Shown here in pieces: positions 34,034 through 45,942 of a stretch of 64,000 bases of DNA (its first letter is position 1; every line of letters begins with the position of its first letter). The stretch is from Trichobilharzia regenti (Eukaryota > Platyhelminthes > Trematoda > Strigeidida > Schistosomatidae): contig OX235267.1 in assembly GCA_944472135.2 (NCBI GenBank), positions 41,695,312-41,759,311 on the forward strand. The letters are read 5' to 3'. The notes below the pieces were generated by a model. The model searched no databases and had not been told where the DNA came from. It saw only the letters and a list, made by a program, of their open reading frames with translations. A program made the position numbers and the translations under genes.

Positions 34034-34363
34034 TGTCAGAAACTGTCAGCCGACTCTCAGAAATTGTCAATGCCCAGATCTTACTACGCTAGACCTCATG
34101 CTGTCCCAGAGGGACTTTCAGAAACACTTTATAATAACCAACGAGAAAAACCAGAACATAGATTGCCAATATGTAACCAACAATAAGGTTGTTACACACA
34201 AGCTCTAAGAATAAATGTTATAACAATAAATCACCATAATACTTCTGAACAGCGAACGATGAGACGATGACTGATAAATTGACGACTCCGGCGAAGAATA
34301 CGGAGGAGTTGGGTTTGGGAAAACAACCATGAATTGATCATTCAATCTTCAACTACACTGACA
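34034..34363 (-). repeat. BEL/Pao solo LTR, old variant, TSD gatgg
   Basis: Reverse-complement LTR of 330 bp with many changes; anchors are GTCAATGCCCAG and TTGATCATTCAATCTTCAAC. It is flanked by gatgg at 34029-34033 and 34364-34368. With this TSD the LTR ends (element strand) in GACAGTTTCTGACA, ten bases beyond the end used by the young copies, where GTTTCTGACG is now internal leader. Confidence 0.8.
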
Positions 34364-35550
34364 GATGGACTGCCCCCTGGAACAATTGAGTAATCAACTG
34401 GTGTAATTTTAGTTAACAACTTGATTTCCGCTGTTCATTTACCCTCAAAAATAGAGCACTTACCAGTAACCTCCGTATTTAAAAAGAGATAAAGCAGTGA
34501 TTGTGGTTCTCTATTTGCAACCTTTAGTATACAGAGTGTTTGTGGAGACTAGACAATCATGAACTATTACATTCATTATCCCTTACATCATTGTAGAGAA
34601 CTTTGATCCTCTAATCACAATCAGGAGAGAGATTAGTCACTGAATCGTTGTATATCGACCGAAAACAGCATACGTGCAATCGGGATGATGCAAAGCCCAT
34701 ACTGCAGACATGGAAAGTCACAAAAACAACAGGGAAGTTGTAGGGAGAGGAAGAGAGGAAATATTTATGAGACAAACTATGTGAACGCGTGACTAAAGTG
34801 ATATGATTGTGAGCGAAAATTTATGCTCGAAAAGCCACCCAGTTGTAGATACTGCATCTCTGTGTGATTTTATTAAATAAACTCATCTAATATGGAAATC
34901 ACATTCTATCACAGTGCTTAGGGTCTACGTTTACATTATTCACAAGCTAGGTCTAACAAGCTGGCACCTAAAAGAACAATGGGATGAGACGGGGGTAAAG
35001 ATTCACACACGCTGCTTGCCATTAGTTTACGATTGGAATTTTCTCCATGAATTCCAGCAAGATTCAGGAATCATACTTAGCGATTTGCATCTTTGTAGCC
35101 TCTTTTCTTATTTGGAAGCATTAGTTTCAGAGAATTTGGAGGAAAACTAATATCCAGAACAATGTTTTTATTCCTTACATTTTAGATCCAGGTAAGGATT
35201 AATCAATCATCCATTTAAATAAAAACCTTCACCGTCATTAACGAAGACTGTAGCGGGAGATTTCAATGCTTCATCACTGAGACTTGGCTCGATGTATGCT
35301 CAGGGATAATTCGGCCAAAATCTGCTGCAAACTATTCAAAATACGGGACCGACTGAGGATGTTGGAGACAAAACTAGGGGAAGCCCTAGTGGAAAGTCAT
35401 CAAAACTAGACTATATTAAAACTAGTGACCAACTGCTCGTCGAAAAGGTACAGATCACGATTCCTCTATGAAGAAGTGACCATGCAGTCAAAGGTTTCGA
35501 TTTCGCTCTCCGTGAGCATTCGCAGTGGGACGTTACGCGATCATGTATGT
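34364..35550. other. spacer, no gene recognised
   Basis: A 78-codon frame at 34914-35150 (+) has fairly protein-like composition (for example SLFSYLEALVSENLEEN) but no recognisable domain. It may be chance or an unidentified exon. Nothing else seen. Confidence 0.4.
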
Positions 35551-38500
35551 GTTATTATTATGCTCCCTTGGGTTCTCAGTGGAACATAAGGGCTTCAACC
35601 GCATGTCTCCACTTGCTTCTGTCTTCTGCTGTACTTTTCGCCTGCATCCATCTTAGTTCATGTTTTTCAACTCCTCTTCACACCATCCTCTCCATGTCAC
35701 CGTTGCACTGACGTCCCACTCGCCGCGTCCCTTTCGAGTTCTACTCGAGCGATGGCCTGACGCGCGCGCGATGTCACCCAGCGGTCTCCTCAGCGAGTGT
35801 CCTATCCATCTCCACTTTCTCCTGCATATTTGTTGGGCGACTGGTTCTTGCTTTGTTTGTTCCCATAATTCTTTGTTGGTGATTCTTTCCGGCCGTCTGA
35901 TCTTCAATAAAGAGCGAAGACAGTTGTTAATAAAGCCCTGCAACCTTTCGGAAATATTATTTGTGACCCGCCAAGTTTCTGGTCCGTATAGAAGCGCTGA
36001 CTTTACGTTTGCCTGAAAATCCGACTGAATTTTGCTGTTGATGCTGGCTGAGTGACGAAGATTTCCAGATTGATTTCAGGTTGATGAATGAATGTGTTTC
36101 CCGCCTTCCCGATTCTCGCTCGATTTGACATCCTCGTCAGTTTTGACTGCCTGTAGTTGAGACAATGCTCCCTAGATAAGTGAGTGAATGAAGTAACCTC
36201 TTTCAAATCCCTCCCATTGATCGTGATTAGTGCTGGATGTTGCTACTGTTGTTGTTGTTGGTTGGTTGGTTATTTTCATCACTTCCGTCTTGTCTATGTT
36301 CATTTGGAGTCCCGTTTTCGCCAGCTGCTTCTTCCACCAGTTTGTAGGTTTTCGCTTGTAAATCTTCGATTTTGTGTGACATCAAACAGAAATCATCCGC
36401 GCGCGAAATCAAGGTCTTCTAGATCCTTCGCGTCGGTCCAGGATACCCCTGTCTTCTCGTTTCTCACTCACTGTCTGACGCATAATCCAGTCCACCACAT
36501 TTAGGAATATCACTGGTGATAATAAACACCCTTGTCTGACTCCTGTGTTTACTCCAAACGCCTTGCTGAGTTTTCCGTTGTGGATGACTTGACATGTTAT
36601 GTTGTCGTACAGCTGTTGAATAAGGTGAATCCAGCTTGTTCTGGTCGGATTTCTGTATCCAGAGCGTCCTTTATTCTCTCCAGGATGATGCGACTCAATA
36701 TTTTACTTGGCGTCGAGAAGATCATGATTCCCCGCCAGTTCTTGCAGAGTGGGGCCTAAGTCGCCCTTCTTTGGTAGTTTCACGAGGTAACCTTTCCTCC
36801 TGTCAGTAGGCACGTTCCCCTCCTTCCAGACTTTTTGCAATAATGAAGTCAGCATATCTGCTGTAGTCTCTGGGTCCGCCTTCAGTGCTTCAGGGGGTAT
36901 TCCATCTAGCCCGGCTGCTATTCCAGCTTTCAGAAGCTTGATTGCGCTCAAGACTTCAGCTCTCGTCGGAGGATTGGTGTCAACTTGCAGTTGTGTGCGC
37001 GCTGTTGTTGGTATTTCTGGACGGGTTGCGGGTGGCGGTCGGTTCAAGAGTCCTTTGAAGTGATCCGTCCATTGTTTAATCTGTCTTTCTTCCTTGGTAA
37101 TTGGGATCCCTTGGCTGTCTTTTATAGCTTTCGCTTGTGTTGATCTCTTCCTGGATAGAGATTTGGTTATCTGATATAATGTCCTCAGTTCCCTTTTGCC
37201 TGTTGCCTTCTCAGCTTCAGTGGCGAGGTTGCCGTAGAGTCGTCTTTTGTCCTTCCTAGCACTCTTCTTCACTTCTTTGTCCAGCGCTTTGTAAGTTGAG
37301 CTCAGCGTCTCCTTCTCCTGTCCGTCCTTTCATTGAATCATTTTCTCCTTCACCATTCTCCTCTCTTCTATTAATTTCCAAGTGTCCGTTGAGAGCCATT
37401 CCTTGTCTTGTCTCTTCTTTCTTCCTAGAACTGTTGAACACGTTTCGTTGAAAATCGCCTTCAGAGACTTTCAATGTTCTTCCACACATGATTCTTCAGT
37501 GATGTCGCGTAGTGTTTCCTGTTTTGCTCTGACAGTTGCAGTGAAAGTGTCTTTTGTGGTTGTGTCCTTCAGTTTCTGAGTGTTGAACTTGCATTGTGGT
37601 CTATCTCCAGCTATCCTCGAGGCTTTTATTTTCACCTTGAAAGTCCCTTCTACTAGATAGTGGTCTGAACCCACATCTGCTCCTCTCCTTGACCTTGTGT
37701 CCAGTAGGCTCCGTCTCCACTTTCTTGAAATTGAGATGAAGTCTATTTAGTTTTTGGTGTTTCCATCTGGTGGAATCCATGTCGTCTTGTGTATATCCTT
37801 GTGTTTGAACACACTACCACTGTCAATCACGTCTCATAAACCGTTAATGCCCAGCTCTCGCTACGCTCAGGCCCACGCTGTTCCTTGAAGATTTCAGAAA
37901 CGCTTAGTTATAACGGACGAAAAAACCAAAACACCGATCTGCCGCTTGATATTTCTTTATTGTTACACCAACATATAAAAAGAATAAGTGAACTAAGGTC
38001 TGAAAACAAATATTACAATAATAAATCATTGTATTACTTCTGACGATGTTTCACTCTTCTTTCTGAACAGCGACCGATGAGACGATGACTGTCGTATTGA
38101 TGCCTCCGCGAAAATTGGGGAAGTTGATTTTAAGCAAACAACCAAGAATTGATCGTTCAATCTTCAACTCCATTGTCAACCACCAATCACCAAATCATTG
38201 AAGGCGCAGAAGTCCGAGAAGAGTTCAGCATTTTCGTTCATTTCACCGAGGGCCTCACGACCCATGGTGAGTTCTCTTCCTGTGTTGTCTCCTCCCAACT
38301 TCCCATTCATATCACCCATCAGGATTTTGATATCGCCATTTGGGAAGTTGTTCATTACTGTTTGTAGTTGTCTGTAGAACGCCTCCTTCTTCTCTTGTTG
38401 TGAGATGTTTGTAGGCGCATAGCATTGAATGACTGTAACTTTCCTTCCTTTTGAGTTGAACCTGGCTGTCATTATCCTGGAGGAGATTGATTCTCACTGG

Positions 38501-38990
38501 ATGAGAGCTTTGGTTGCTGTTGGTGATATGATGACCACTCTCTTGGTGTGCTCATGGTTGTCTTCTGGGTTGCCGGAAAAGATTACTGTCTCTCCAATAG
38601 GTAGTTGGCACCTTCCAGTTCCGTTCCATCTGCTTTCGCAGATTCCCAACATTTCTATTCTGTACCTTCTCATTTCAGCGGCCATCTGGGCGGCCTTTCC
38701 AGTTTCGTGCATTGTACGAACGTTCCAGGTACCCATCCTTACTTTTGCTTTCATCGAAAGAAGGCACATCGGCTGTCTGGCTTCCCGAAGGCTTTCACCA
38801 GCCTGCGTCATTTCACTTCCCCGATTCCAGCGAAAAGTAAGGCTATTGCTTATGTTTTTAGAATTTTTAATATGATTATTCGTTGAAGTTTCTGTAGCGA
38901 TTTGGTTGTTTTACAGGGGCGGAGTTGCTAGCACCACGCCCCAACCCTACCTCTTTACCTGGGCTTGGGACCGGCGAGAAAACTAGTAAG
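35551..38990 (-). mobile_element. RTE LINE, near full length, decayed, with nested solo LTR
   Basis: Second RTE subfamily on the minus strand. Reading 5' to 3': leader (GGTAAAGAGGTAGGGTTGGG, then CTACAGAAACTTCAAC at about 38885), endonuclease start (38494-38811: MGTWNVRTMHETGK, GICESRWNGTG), endonuclease middle (38184-38472: NSKGRKVTVIQCYAPTN, MGDMNGKLGGDN), interruption by the solo LTR 37821-38178, linker (37250-37675, in-frame TGA), RT palm (36703-37272: AGLDGIPPEALK) and C-terminus (35653-35943: RKWRWIGHSLRRPLGD). The 3' end is at about 35551 with a short ATT tail. Several frameshifts and a damaged motif C region make it inactive. Confidence 0.85.
37821..38178 (-). repeat. BEL/Pao solo LTR nested in the RTE, TSD accac
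   Basis: 358-bp young-type LTR in reverse orientation, with one change in the terminal inverted repeat (CCATTGTCA instead of CCATTGACA). It is flanked by accac at 37816-37820 and 38179-38183. Removing it rejoins the RTE reading (ACTACCACCAATCAC matches the intact RTE near 17730), which proves insertion after the RTE. Confidence 0.92.
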
Positions 38991-39028
38991 CTAGTAGCCT
39001 GGCAAGCTAGTATCTGGCGAGGTTATGT

Positions 39029-41093
39029 ATGTGTTATAGCAAGTCAGAATATGCTGAAATGCGGAGGCTCTTGTCCGACACAGACTGGCCCTTAGCATGG
39101 GATGAGCTATCTGTGGATGAACACTGGGAAGTGGTAAAAAAGTTACTTCACATAGTAATCTCGGATACCGTCCCTTTTGTCACAATACAGCTAAAAAGAA
39201 GGTCATCATGGTTGAAGAGAGAGGCACTCAATGTATTCTGCAAGCAAAGCGGAAGGCTTGATTTACGTGGCGCGCATCCAAGAGTCAGACCGACCATGAA
39301 ACATACCTGGAACTCAGGAACCGGTGCAACGCGAGAGTCAGGAGTGACAGGAGGTCATTCCAGACTAACCTTGCTAAAAAATCTAGCAAACCCCAAAAAC
39401 CCGAACCGATTTATGTCGAAAAGAAAACCAACCAACCAGGGGGCATGCGCCTTAGTAGGCAGAAACGGTCAATATCCCACTAGACTTGAGATGGCTGAAA
39501 CATTCGCTTTAGCCTTCGCCAAACAGCTAAACAGCACTGCGGGTATAACCGTTACGGACCAAAATGTTGGCACCACTATTTCACAGGAGGAAGACCTAGT
39601 GGCTACTCCCCAAATAAACCCGGCAGTAGTACTAAGGAAGCTACGGAGATTCACCTGGGAAATCCCCAGTTTGTGACGAAATCAGGGCATCTGTTCTGAA
39701 ACAGTGCGCCAAACCTCTCTGTATGCCCTTATGTGGCTTGCTTCGAGACTCTATGGATTCAGGTAAACTGCCAAGGGAGTGGAAGAGGGCCGTCCATTCT
39801 CCGGTTTTCAAGGGTGGGGACAGGCGAAATGGCACTAGTTATAGGCCAGTAGCTCTACTCCCAGCGGTATCAAAGGAATTGGAAAGTATAATTGATGATC
39901 GAATCAGGGAGCACCTCGATGGGACTAATAGACTCCATGATGCCAAACATGGTTTCAGGAAAAGTAGATCCTGTATAACGAACCTACTATCAGCTTGGGA
40001 CGATCGGACATCATACTGGGATATGAATGTTCCAGTCTATGTAGTCTTCATAGACTTTGAGAAGGCTTTTGACACCGTTCAACATGACCTTTTCCTGCAC
40101 AAAATAGGTCAGGCCGCTTCTGTCATGGCTGAAGGACAACGTAGCTGGCACGGCCCGTCATCGGGAGTGTTGCGGGATTCTATCCTAAGACCACTGATGT
40201 TTTTGATTTTTATCAATGATCTACCATGTCGCCTTAGCTGCCCGACTCTTCTACACGCTGACGACGCAAGGATGTGGAAGGCCATGAAGTGTCCAGAGGA
40301 CTCAGATAGGCTGCAGGAAGATCTAAACCTTCTGAAAGACTGGGAGGTGACCAGTGGCATGACTTTCAACCTGAGAAAGTGCAAATTGGTGAAACTACGC
40401 ACCTGTAGACTGCAGAATGCAAGTTACATCCTATGCAATGAAAGCTTGTCCTGCACAACGTCGGAGGAAGACTTAGGTCTAGTTCTAACGGAGAAAATGG
40501 ACACAGGCGCAAATTACACAGGGGACGTGGCGAGGGAGTATGCGGTCATACACTTTACACATAGACAGTTAGGTGCACCCACTCCTTAGCTATTTCTAAG
40601 GTTGTACAAAACATACGTAAGACCACACCTTGGAGTGCACAATATCACAATATCCCTACTGCTTAGAAGAGACGCAAACCCTATGTAAAGAGTCCAGAGA
40701 CGGGAGACAAAAGGAGCGGTGAATCTCCGAAATAAACTGTATGATGAAAGGCTGAAGAAATTAAGCCTATTCGCACTTAGATACCATCGGCTTAGGGAGG
40801 ATTTAATTACTGCCTACAAGATAACGAATGATCAGCATCACACAAAAACGGTGCTCCGCCATTAAGTAAGTATGAACTTCCTCGTGAAAATCTTTTAAGG
40901 ATAGCTCATCAGAGGGCAAGGACTCGAGTGCTCTCCTACTTCTTTTCACTAAGGGTGTGGCGTTCCCGGACTCCTTGCCAGCAGATATAGCTACTGCGCA
41001 GTCTGTGTCCAAATGGCCTATCCCCTTAAAATCGCCACACACCATTAATGGGTAGACGTCTTATTTCCCTCCTGTCTTACTCTCCTGACAACT
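39029..41093 (+). pseudogene. CR1-like LINE, endonuclease lost, RT region and 3' end
   Basis: Frame 39029-39676 codes the region upstream of the RT (LSVDEHWEVVKKLLH, TLLKNLANPKNPNRF, MAETFALAFAKQLN, CR1/Jockey-like); a frameshift near 39665 moves it to 39723-40589. That part has GTSYRPVALLPAVSK, VFIDFEKAFDTV and LHADDARMW. Motif B is GVLRDSILRPLMFL, a likely inactivating change shared with the minus-strand copy at 15023-16395. 3' of the stop, decayed coding continues (KLYDERLKKLSLFALRYHRL, a CR1 C-terminal motif) to the terminal CCTGTCTTACTCTCCTGACA. The 55 bp before the 3' end are deleted relative to the other copy. Confidence 0.8.
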
Positions 41094-41140
41094 TTTACTT
41101 ATTTTTATTGTTAACGATAAATAAATATGTATATCAACTT

Positions 41141-41330
41141 CAAATTTAATCAGCTGACTGTTGTTGCGTTTTCTTATTTCTTTTCCTATCTGTTAGTCTG
41201 AATAACTTCACTAATTATATCAATCAGAAGTTTACCGAAGATCGGGAACCTATACCTTACAATCAAGAAGCGAGCACAAAGAAATCAAATTGGTTTACAC
41301 TAGCTCGTAAAAACGATATTGGATATTGGA
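41141..41330 (+). repeat. unclassified interspersed repeat X, internally deleted
   Basis: Starts CAAATTTAATCAGCTGACTG soon after the CR1 3' end and jumps from the AATTATATCA block straight to AGAAGTTTACCGAAGATC. The middle present at 20265-20410 is missing. It ends at GATATTGGATATTGG. Confidence 0.6.
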
Positions 41331-42529
41331 ACGAAAGGTAGTGTTGCGAATTTAAAGGTCGCAAATGTGTTTTCGCTTTTAAGAGCGAAAGAACACTTCA
41401 AGGTGGCACTGGTGACTGCAGAGCAGAATTATGGTTTTAATTCTCCATTTATCTGTCTGCAAGTGAACTTTACAGATCTTTGACGTTTACAAGTCTTAAT
41501 CTTATTAGATGCATTTATTTCACTACAGAACTCATACGTCTGCAAGAAAACAGATGAAACTGAATTCAAACATTTGTGAACCAGTTTACGATTGGACAAA
41601 CTACCGTAATTACAGTCATGATGGCGTAACTTTAGGTTTTACAAATATGAAAATGAAGTCCCTTAAAAGGGTATTTTCTTCGCTGAATTCTTCGTTTTTA
41701 TGTTCCAATGGGGATCATTGACTTAGCTCTGAGTTGTCAGTCGATAGTACTATCCAAGGCTAAATGAATATTTCGTATGCTTAAGAGAAACGTATTATGT
41801 TCAAAAGTAATGCGGAAAATGTGGGAAACAACATACTGATATTGTTTTTAGTGAATTAAAAGTCATTCCAGAACTCGCCCACTTTTGGAAAAAGTGTTAG
41901 TTCAGAGTCAGTGAGGTTAAATTTAGCGTGGTTGTAAACCTGGGTGAAGAATACACAGTAAGTCTTATAGTCGATACACTGGATATAAAATTTTTTAAGA
42001 GATGTAGTGTTAAGCAGATGGAGTTTAACTTTTACGTGGAGTATCCCAACTAGCATTTTCTTCGGGCGCACTGCTGCCCGTGGGGCAGGGCCACGAAGCC
42101 TGCTGCATACATTCTGCAGCGCACCCAAAATCAATGCTAGCTGGGTTACGGTGTATGCTAACGCCATTTCTTATACCCACAACTCCTACAGTACTGTAGA
42201 TTGGTTGACTCGAGCCTTCAGCATAGTCAGTTAACTTAAACAGTAAAGATCAGCATCCACTGATCTGTGATGAATACCGTAGGTTCATATTTAAAGTCAA
42301 ATTTTAAGCACCAGTAAATGTCAAGGGGTGCGATAGCACCAATGATCTTGGAACAGTGTTTGTCATCAAGTATTGTATGGAGTCCTAAACGATAATTTGA
42401 TACAGTTTTTGTCAAATGTTATTAATGTACACATTGTACATAACTATCGCTTGATCGACTTCTTTGTAAAATACATATAACTTTTCAAGAGTTAGTTTGC
42501 AAGGATTAAATTTCATGATAGATTATTTA
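41331..42529. other. unassigned region
   Basis: No recognised gene. Frames of 70-100 codons at 41509-41721 (+), 41856-42167 (-) and 42007-42234 (+) overlap each other and show no family motif. Confidence 0.4.
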
Positions 42530-42652
42530 AATTAATCCCAGCGTGTTAAGAAAATCAAAACAAGCAAATCTGCTGAAGTAGTTGTGGCTTACACTGCGAA
42601 ACGTTCAGAAAACAGATCTTGTTTTGATTTTCTTAACACGCTGGGATTAATT
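42530..42652 (+). repeat. Penelope-derived perfect hairpin
   Basis: Two perfect 35-bp inverted arms (42530-42564 and 42618-42652) around a 53-bp loop. The loop reads on the plus strand as SAEVVVAYTAKRSEN, which resembles the C-terminal end of the Penelope ORF at 4735 (FAEAIFAIKRHRTN). It fits a heavily 5'-truncated Penelope insertion between inverted terminal repeats. Confidence 0.7.
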
Positions 42653-42687
42653 GAAATAATTCACACTGAATCAATCTGACTTGGCGC

Positions 42688-43075
42688 TCAAATCATTCCA
42701 AGAAGGATTAAATTTGGTTTTACAAATTTGACCACGGATTGATATCAGTTAGAGAACCATTGAAAACCGGCACTGGAGTACTGCACAGCAGTTTCATCCT
42801 AGTTTGGGAATCATTGGAAGTACGCACCCACTGGGGTTTGAACTCAGGGCCAAGTCAAGCTAGCTCGTATACCATTCAGCTACTGGGACACGATTCAGTG
42901 GCCAGCTGATGAATTCTAACTTCTACCAATTCGTGATTTAGTGCGACTGGCACCAACCAATGTCATCGGTGGGAACTGCTTCCTCACTCCCGACTGGATA
43001 GACTCCACTGGTTACGACTTCTCACTAGAACTACAGGAAACTCCATCCTGTAGCAAGTCACTGGCGAGCATCAGA
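42688..43075 (-). mobile_element. hammerhead-type SINE, diverged
   Basis: Same layout as 2981-3350: tRNA-like head (GGTATACGAGCTAGCTTGAC), a GTGGGTGCGTAC block, and a CCCAAACTAGGATGAAAC hammerhead half, then the tail with GGTTCTCTAACTGATATC. Flank ORFs are shadows. Confidence 0.55.
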
Positions 43076-43380
43076 TTAATTTTCAAGAGTTGGTTTGTAG
43101 GGATGAAATTTGACTTTACGAGTTCGATCATGGACTGATATCAGTTAGAGAACCATTAAAAGCTAGGGACTACTTGACAGGCCATTGAATCGGGTCCCGG
43201 TGGCTGAATATTATATGAGCCAGATTGTCTTGTAACTGGAAGGTCCGGGATTCGAACCCCAGTGGGTGCACGCTGCCGATGATTCACAAATTAGGATGAA
43301 ACTGCTGTGCAGTACTCCAGTGCCGGTTTTCAATGGTTCTGTAACAGATATCAATTCGTGGCCAAATTCGTGAAAACATA
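43076..43380 (+). mobile_element. hammerhead-type SINE, inverted partner
   Basis: Plus-strand copy: GGTCCCGGTGGCTGAATATT, GGTCCGGGATTCGAACCCC (box B-like), GTGGGTGCACGCTGCCGATG, ATTAGGATGAAACTGC and a tail to about 43380. It faces the copy at 42688-43075, so the pair can fold back; arms of about 90 bp around 42740-42840 and 43270-43355 match. Confidence 0.55.
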
Positions 43381-45251
43381 TAACTTTCACGTACAAATCA
43401 AAATATAGTTGTGCTGTCCATTGCTCCACCTTCTCACTGGTTTCTGCTGTCTAACTGCTCAGTTAAACATCATGTCGTATTCTTTGGGACTTACAGTAGC
43501 ATCTCGTCTTCGTTCAAAGACTCTTCAACTACCAGTGGACAACTTCCGCCACTGGACAAAAAGCAGCAGTGATTTGTATCGGTGGACTGTATTATTAATT
43601 TTTAGAATTGAACTATAATTATATTTTCAAGTAAAAACTACTTTTCATTAGACTAAGGTTTGGGCTAAGGAAAGGTTAGAGTTAGGCTAACCTGATAAGG
43701 GAGATATTAGGGTTGATTTGAGTTAGATTACAGTTTTTTGGCTATAGTTCCACGTTAGGCTTAGGTTAAGGAAAGATTTGTTTTGGAAGATCTAGGTGAA
43801 CACATGCATATAATAAGGAACGATTTCTATATTGACACTGTGACCCACTACTCACAGAGATAGGTATCATGTGCAACATTTGTATGTCTGTTTATTCATT
43901 ATTTTCATAAATATGTGCTTTTTATACTTAAAACCACCCTATTCACCTGATTGACGCGTTAAAGGTCATTTGTGCGCTGCTTCATTTTGGTGCTTAAAGT
44001 TTCATTTAACCGGGAACTATTTGACATTACGAGTGTCTTACAAGTGATCAGGTGTAGTTCCAAAGCTTCTTATAAAGAAGAAAGTCCTAAATCATAAAAC
44101 TGCTGCCAAAGGCGTATATTCGCAGGTTTGAATTTTGGAAGCCCGCTAAAATATTTACATTATTTTCACTAATGTATTCTACCTAAGATAGTAAATGCGA
44201 AAAAGTGAACATTTAATGCGAAAGGTTTGTGGGAAAATGGTCAGTACAAAATGAAACTTCTTATTATACAAAACCAGTTGAAAATATAGTCATAAGGTAG
44301 CTGTGGTCGATCTTTACAGTCAACTTTACTCAGCATGTGCCAGGGATCAGTAAGTTGCTCTAGATAATTTTTAACGGGTCAGACAAATATCACCTCCATT
44401 GTTAACTGTCCTCTTACCTACTTTCTTCACTAAAGCCCTATGAGAGCCAATAAATAACAGTATACAATCATTTGCAAAATACGTGTAACTGGCAAACATA
44501 TCTCAAGCTTTTCTGACATCCTTCAGCGAAGAAAGAAAGCGCCTGACCACCACAGTAAAAACTCGCAGTGTTATTCCATGATGCTTCAGCAAATCCGTCG
44601 CTGGCTGAGAGGAAATTTAAAATCTAAATAAATATAAAAATTAGTTACACCTGTGAATGTTTTAGCCCCTCTAGAGATCTCAAAGCAGAATGTTGCTCTA
44701 TTGCTTAGTCTCGCCTGAAACCTCTTCAGCATTACCTGTGCTCACTTTACAGTTTAAAATCTGTTTTACGTTCAAGTCTTACATTTTCGCAGATTTACAG
44801 TCACACTGTAACCATACGGTTGTTAAGAAAGTATTTGTAAATATTTTCCCTGCTATGCTTCTTATGTTTCCAAACATTAAATAAAATATGGAAGAATTAA
44901 TATGGAGAACATGGTCTATAGACCTTTGGAGAATGCAGGCATCCATCACATGCAAAGGCGTGGTAGTTGCGGGTTTTGAAATATAATCCATTTTGACCAA
45001 CCTTTTTCTGATAGACTTCTAGAAAATGTCTACCACTGACAATGAAAGTAACAAGCTGTGTGTGTACGAGATAATGCATCTTACACCTAACATATGTTTA
45101 TTCCGTACCCTGTATCACAAGTATTGAAGTGTTTCCCCATATGTCTGTTGGGATAACTTTGTTTGTGTGGATTTCGTAGGCTTTGCTATCAGTGTACCAT
45201 TCATCAATGTACTAGCTGGTGTAGACACAAGTAATTTAATAGCCTTCATCT
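43381..45251. other. unassigned region with TTAGG-rich patch
   Basis: No gene identified. 43640-43790 is rich in degenerate TTAGG/TTAGGC words (GGTTAGAGTTAGGCTAAC), with a similar patch at about 48230-48330. These are not arrays and probably mark an old dispersed repeat. Confidence 0.4.
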
Positions 45252-45540
45252 ATTTTCAAGAGTTAGTTTGCAAGGATCAAATTTGTTTTTACGAGTGGTC
45301 GCGCTAAATCATGAATTGGTAGAAGTTAGAATTCATGGGCTGGCCATTGAATGGAGTCCCAGTGGCTGAATGGTATACGAGCTAGCTGGACTTGTAACCG
45401 GAAGGTCCTGGGTTCGAACCTTGGCGGTGGGTGTGTACTGCTGATGATTTCAAGTCTAGGATGACACAGTTGTCCATTACTCTTAAGTGGTTTTCAGTGG
45501 TTCCCTAAATGATATCATTCCATGGTCAAACTCGTAAAAG
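45252..45540 (+). mobile_element. hammerhead-type SINE
   Basis: Head GAATGGTATACGAGCTAGCT, box B-like GGGTTCGAACC, then GTGTACTGCTGATGATTTC and TCTAGGATGACACAG. The CTGATGA box is intact here, but the GAAA part reads GACA. The left edge repeats TTTCAAGAGTTAGTTTGCA, also seen at 42483 and 43081. Confidence 0.55.
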
Positions 45541-45735
45541 CCACCATCTATGCCAATTGCCTGGAAATAGGGAAGTCACAGAGATAAAGAATTAATTCAC
45601 GATGTCCACAATCCATCGATGACTTCTAGTATTGTCTGCGATATCATTTATGGCGGCACAAACGGATACTTAATGTGACATGGCATTGTTTATCTACTGC
45701 TAATTTTAACTGAACTTAAGTGATTGTAGTGAGTT

Positions 45736-45929
45736 TGTGGTGATTGACAATTTCTATCTCTGTATTGTTTCAATACTTACTGTTGATTGTTAATATGTTT
45801 CTTATATGAATTGCAGAATAATTCCGCTAAATACAAATTCCTGAGTTCTGCCCTCTCTGTGTTTTGTTTGGATTCGTGTAATTCGGTCATCTCGAAATAC
45901 TAATATTCCAAGTACAATAAATTACTACA
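45736..45929 (+). repeat. Gypsy-like 5' LTR
   Basis: 194 bp, TG...CA termini, AATAAA at 45916 close to its 3' end. Confidence 0.9.
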
Positions 45930-45942
45930 AATTGGCGTCGCG

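Noticed and set aside
43640..43790. TTAGG-rich sequence as interstitial telomere repeat
   Set aside because: Words are degenerate and not in tandem register.
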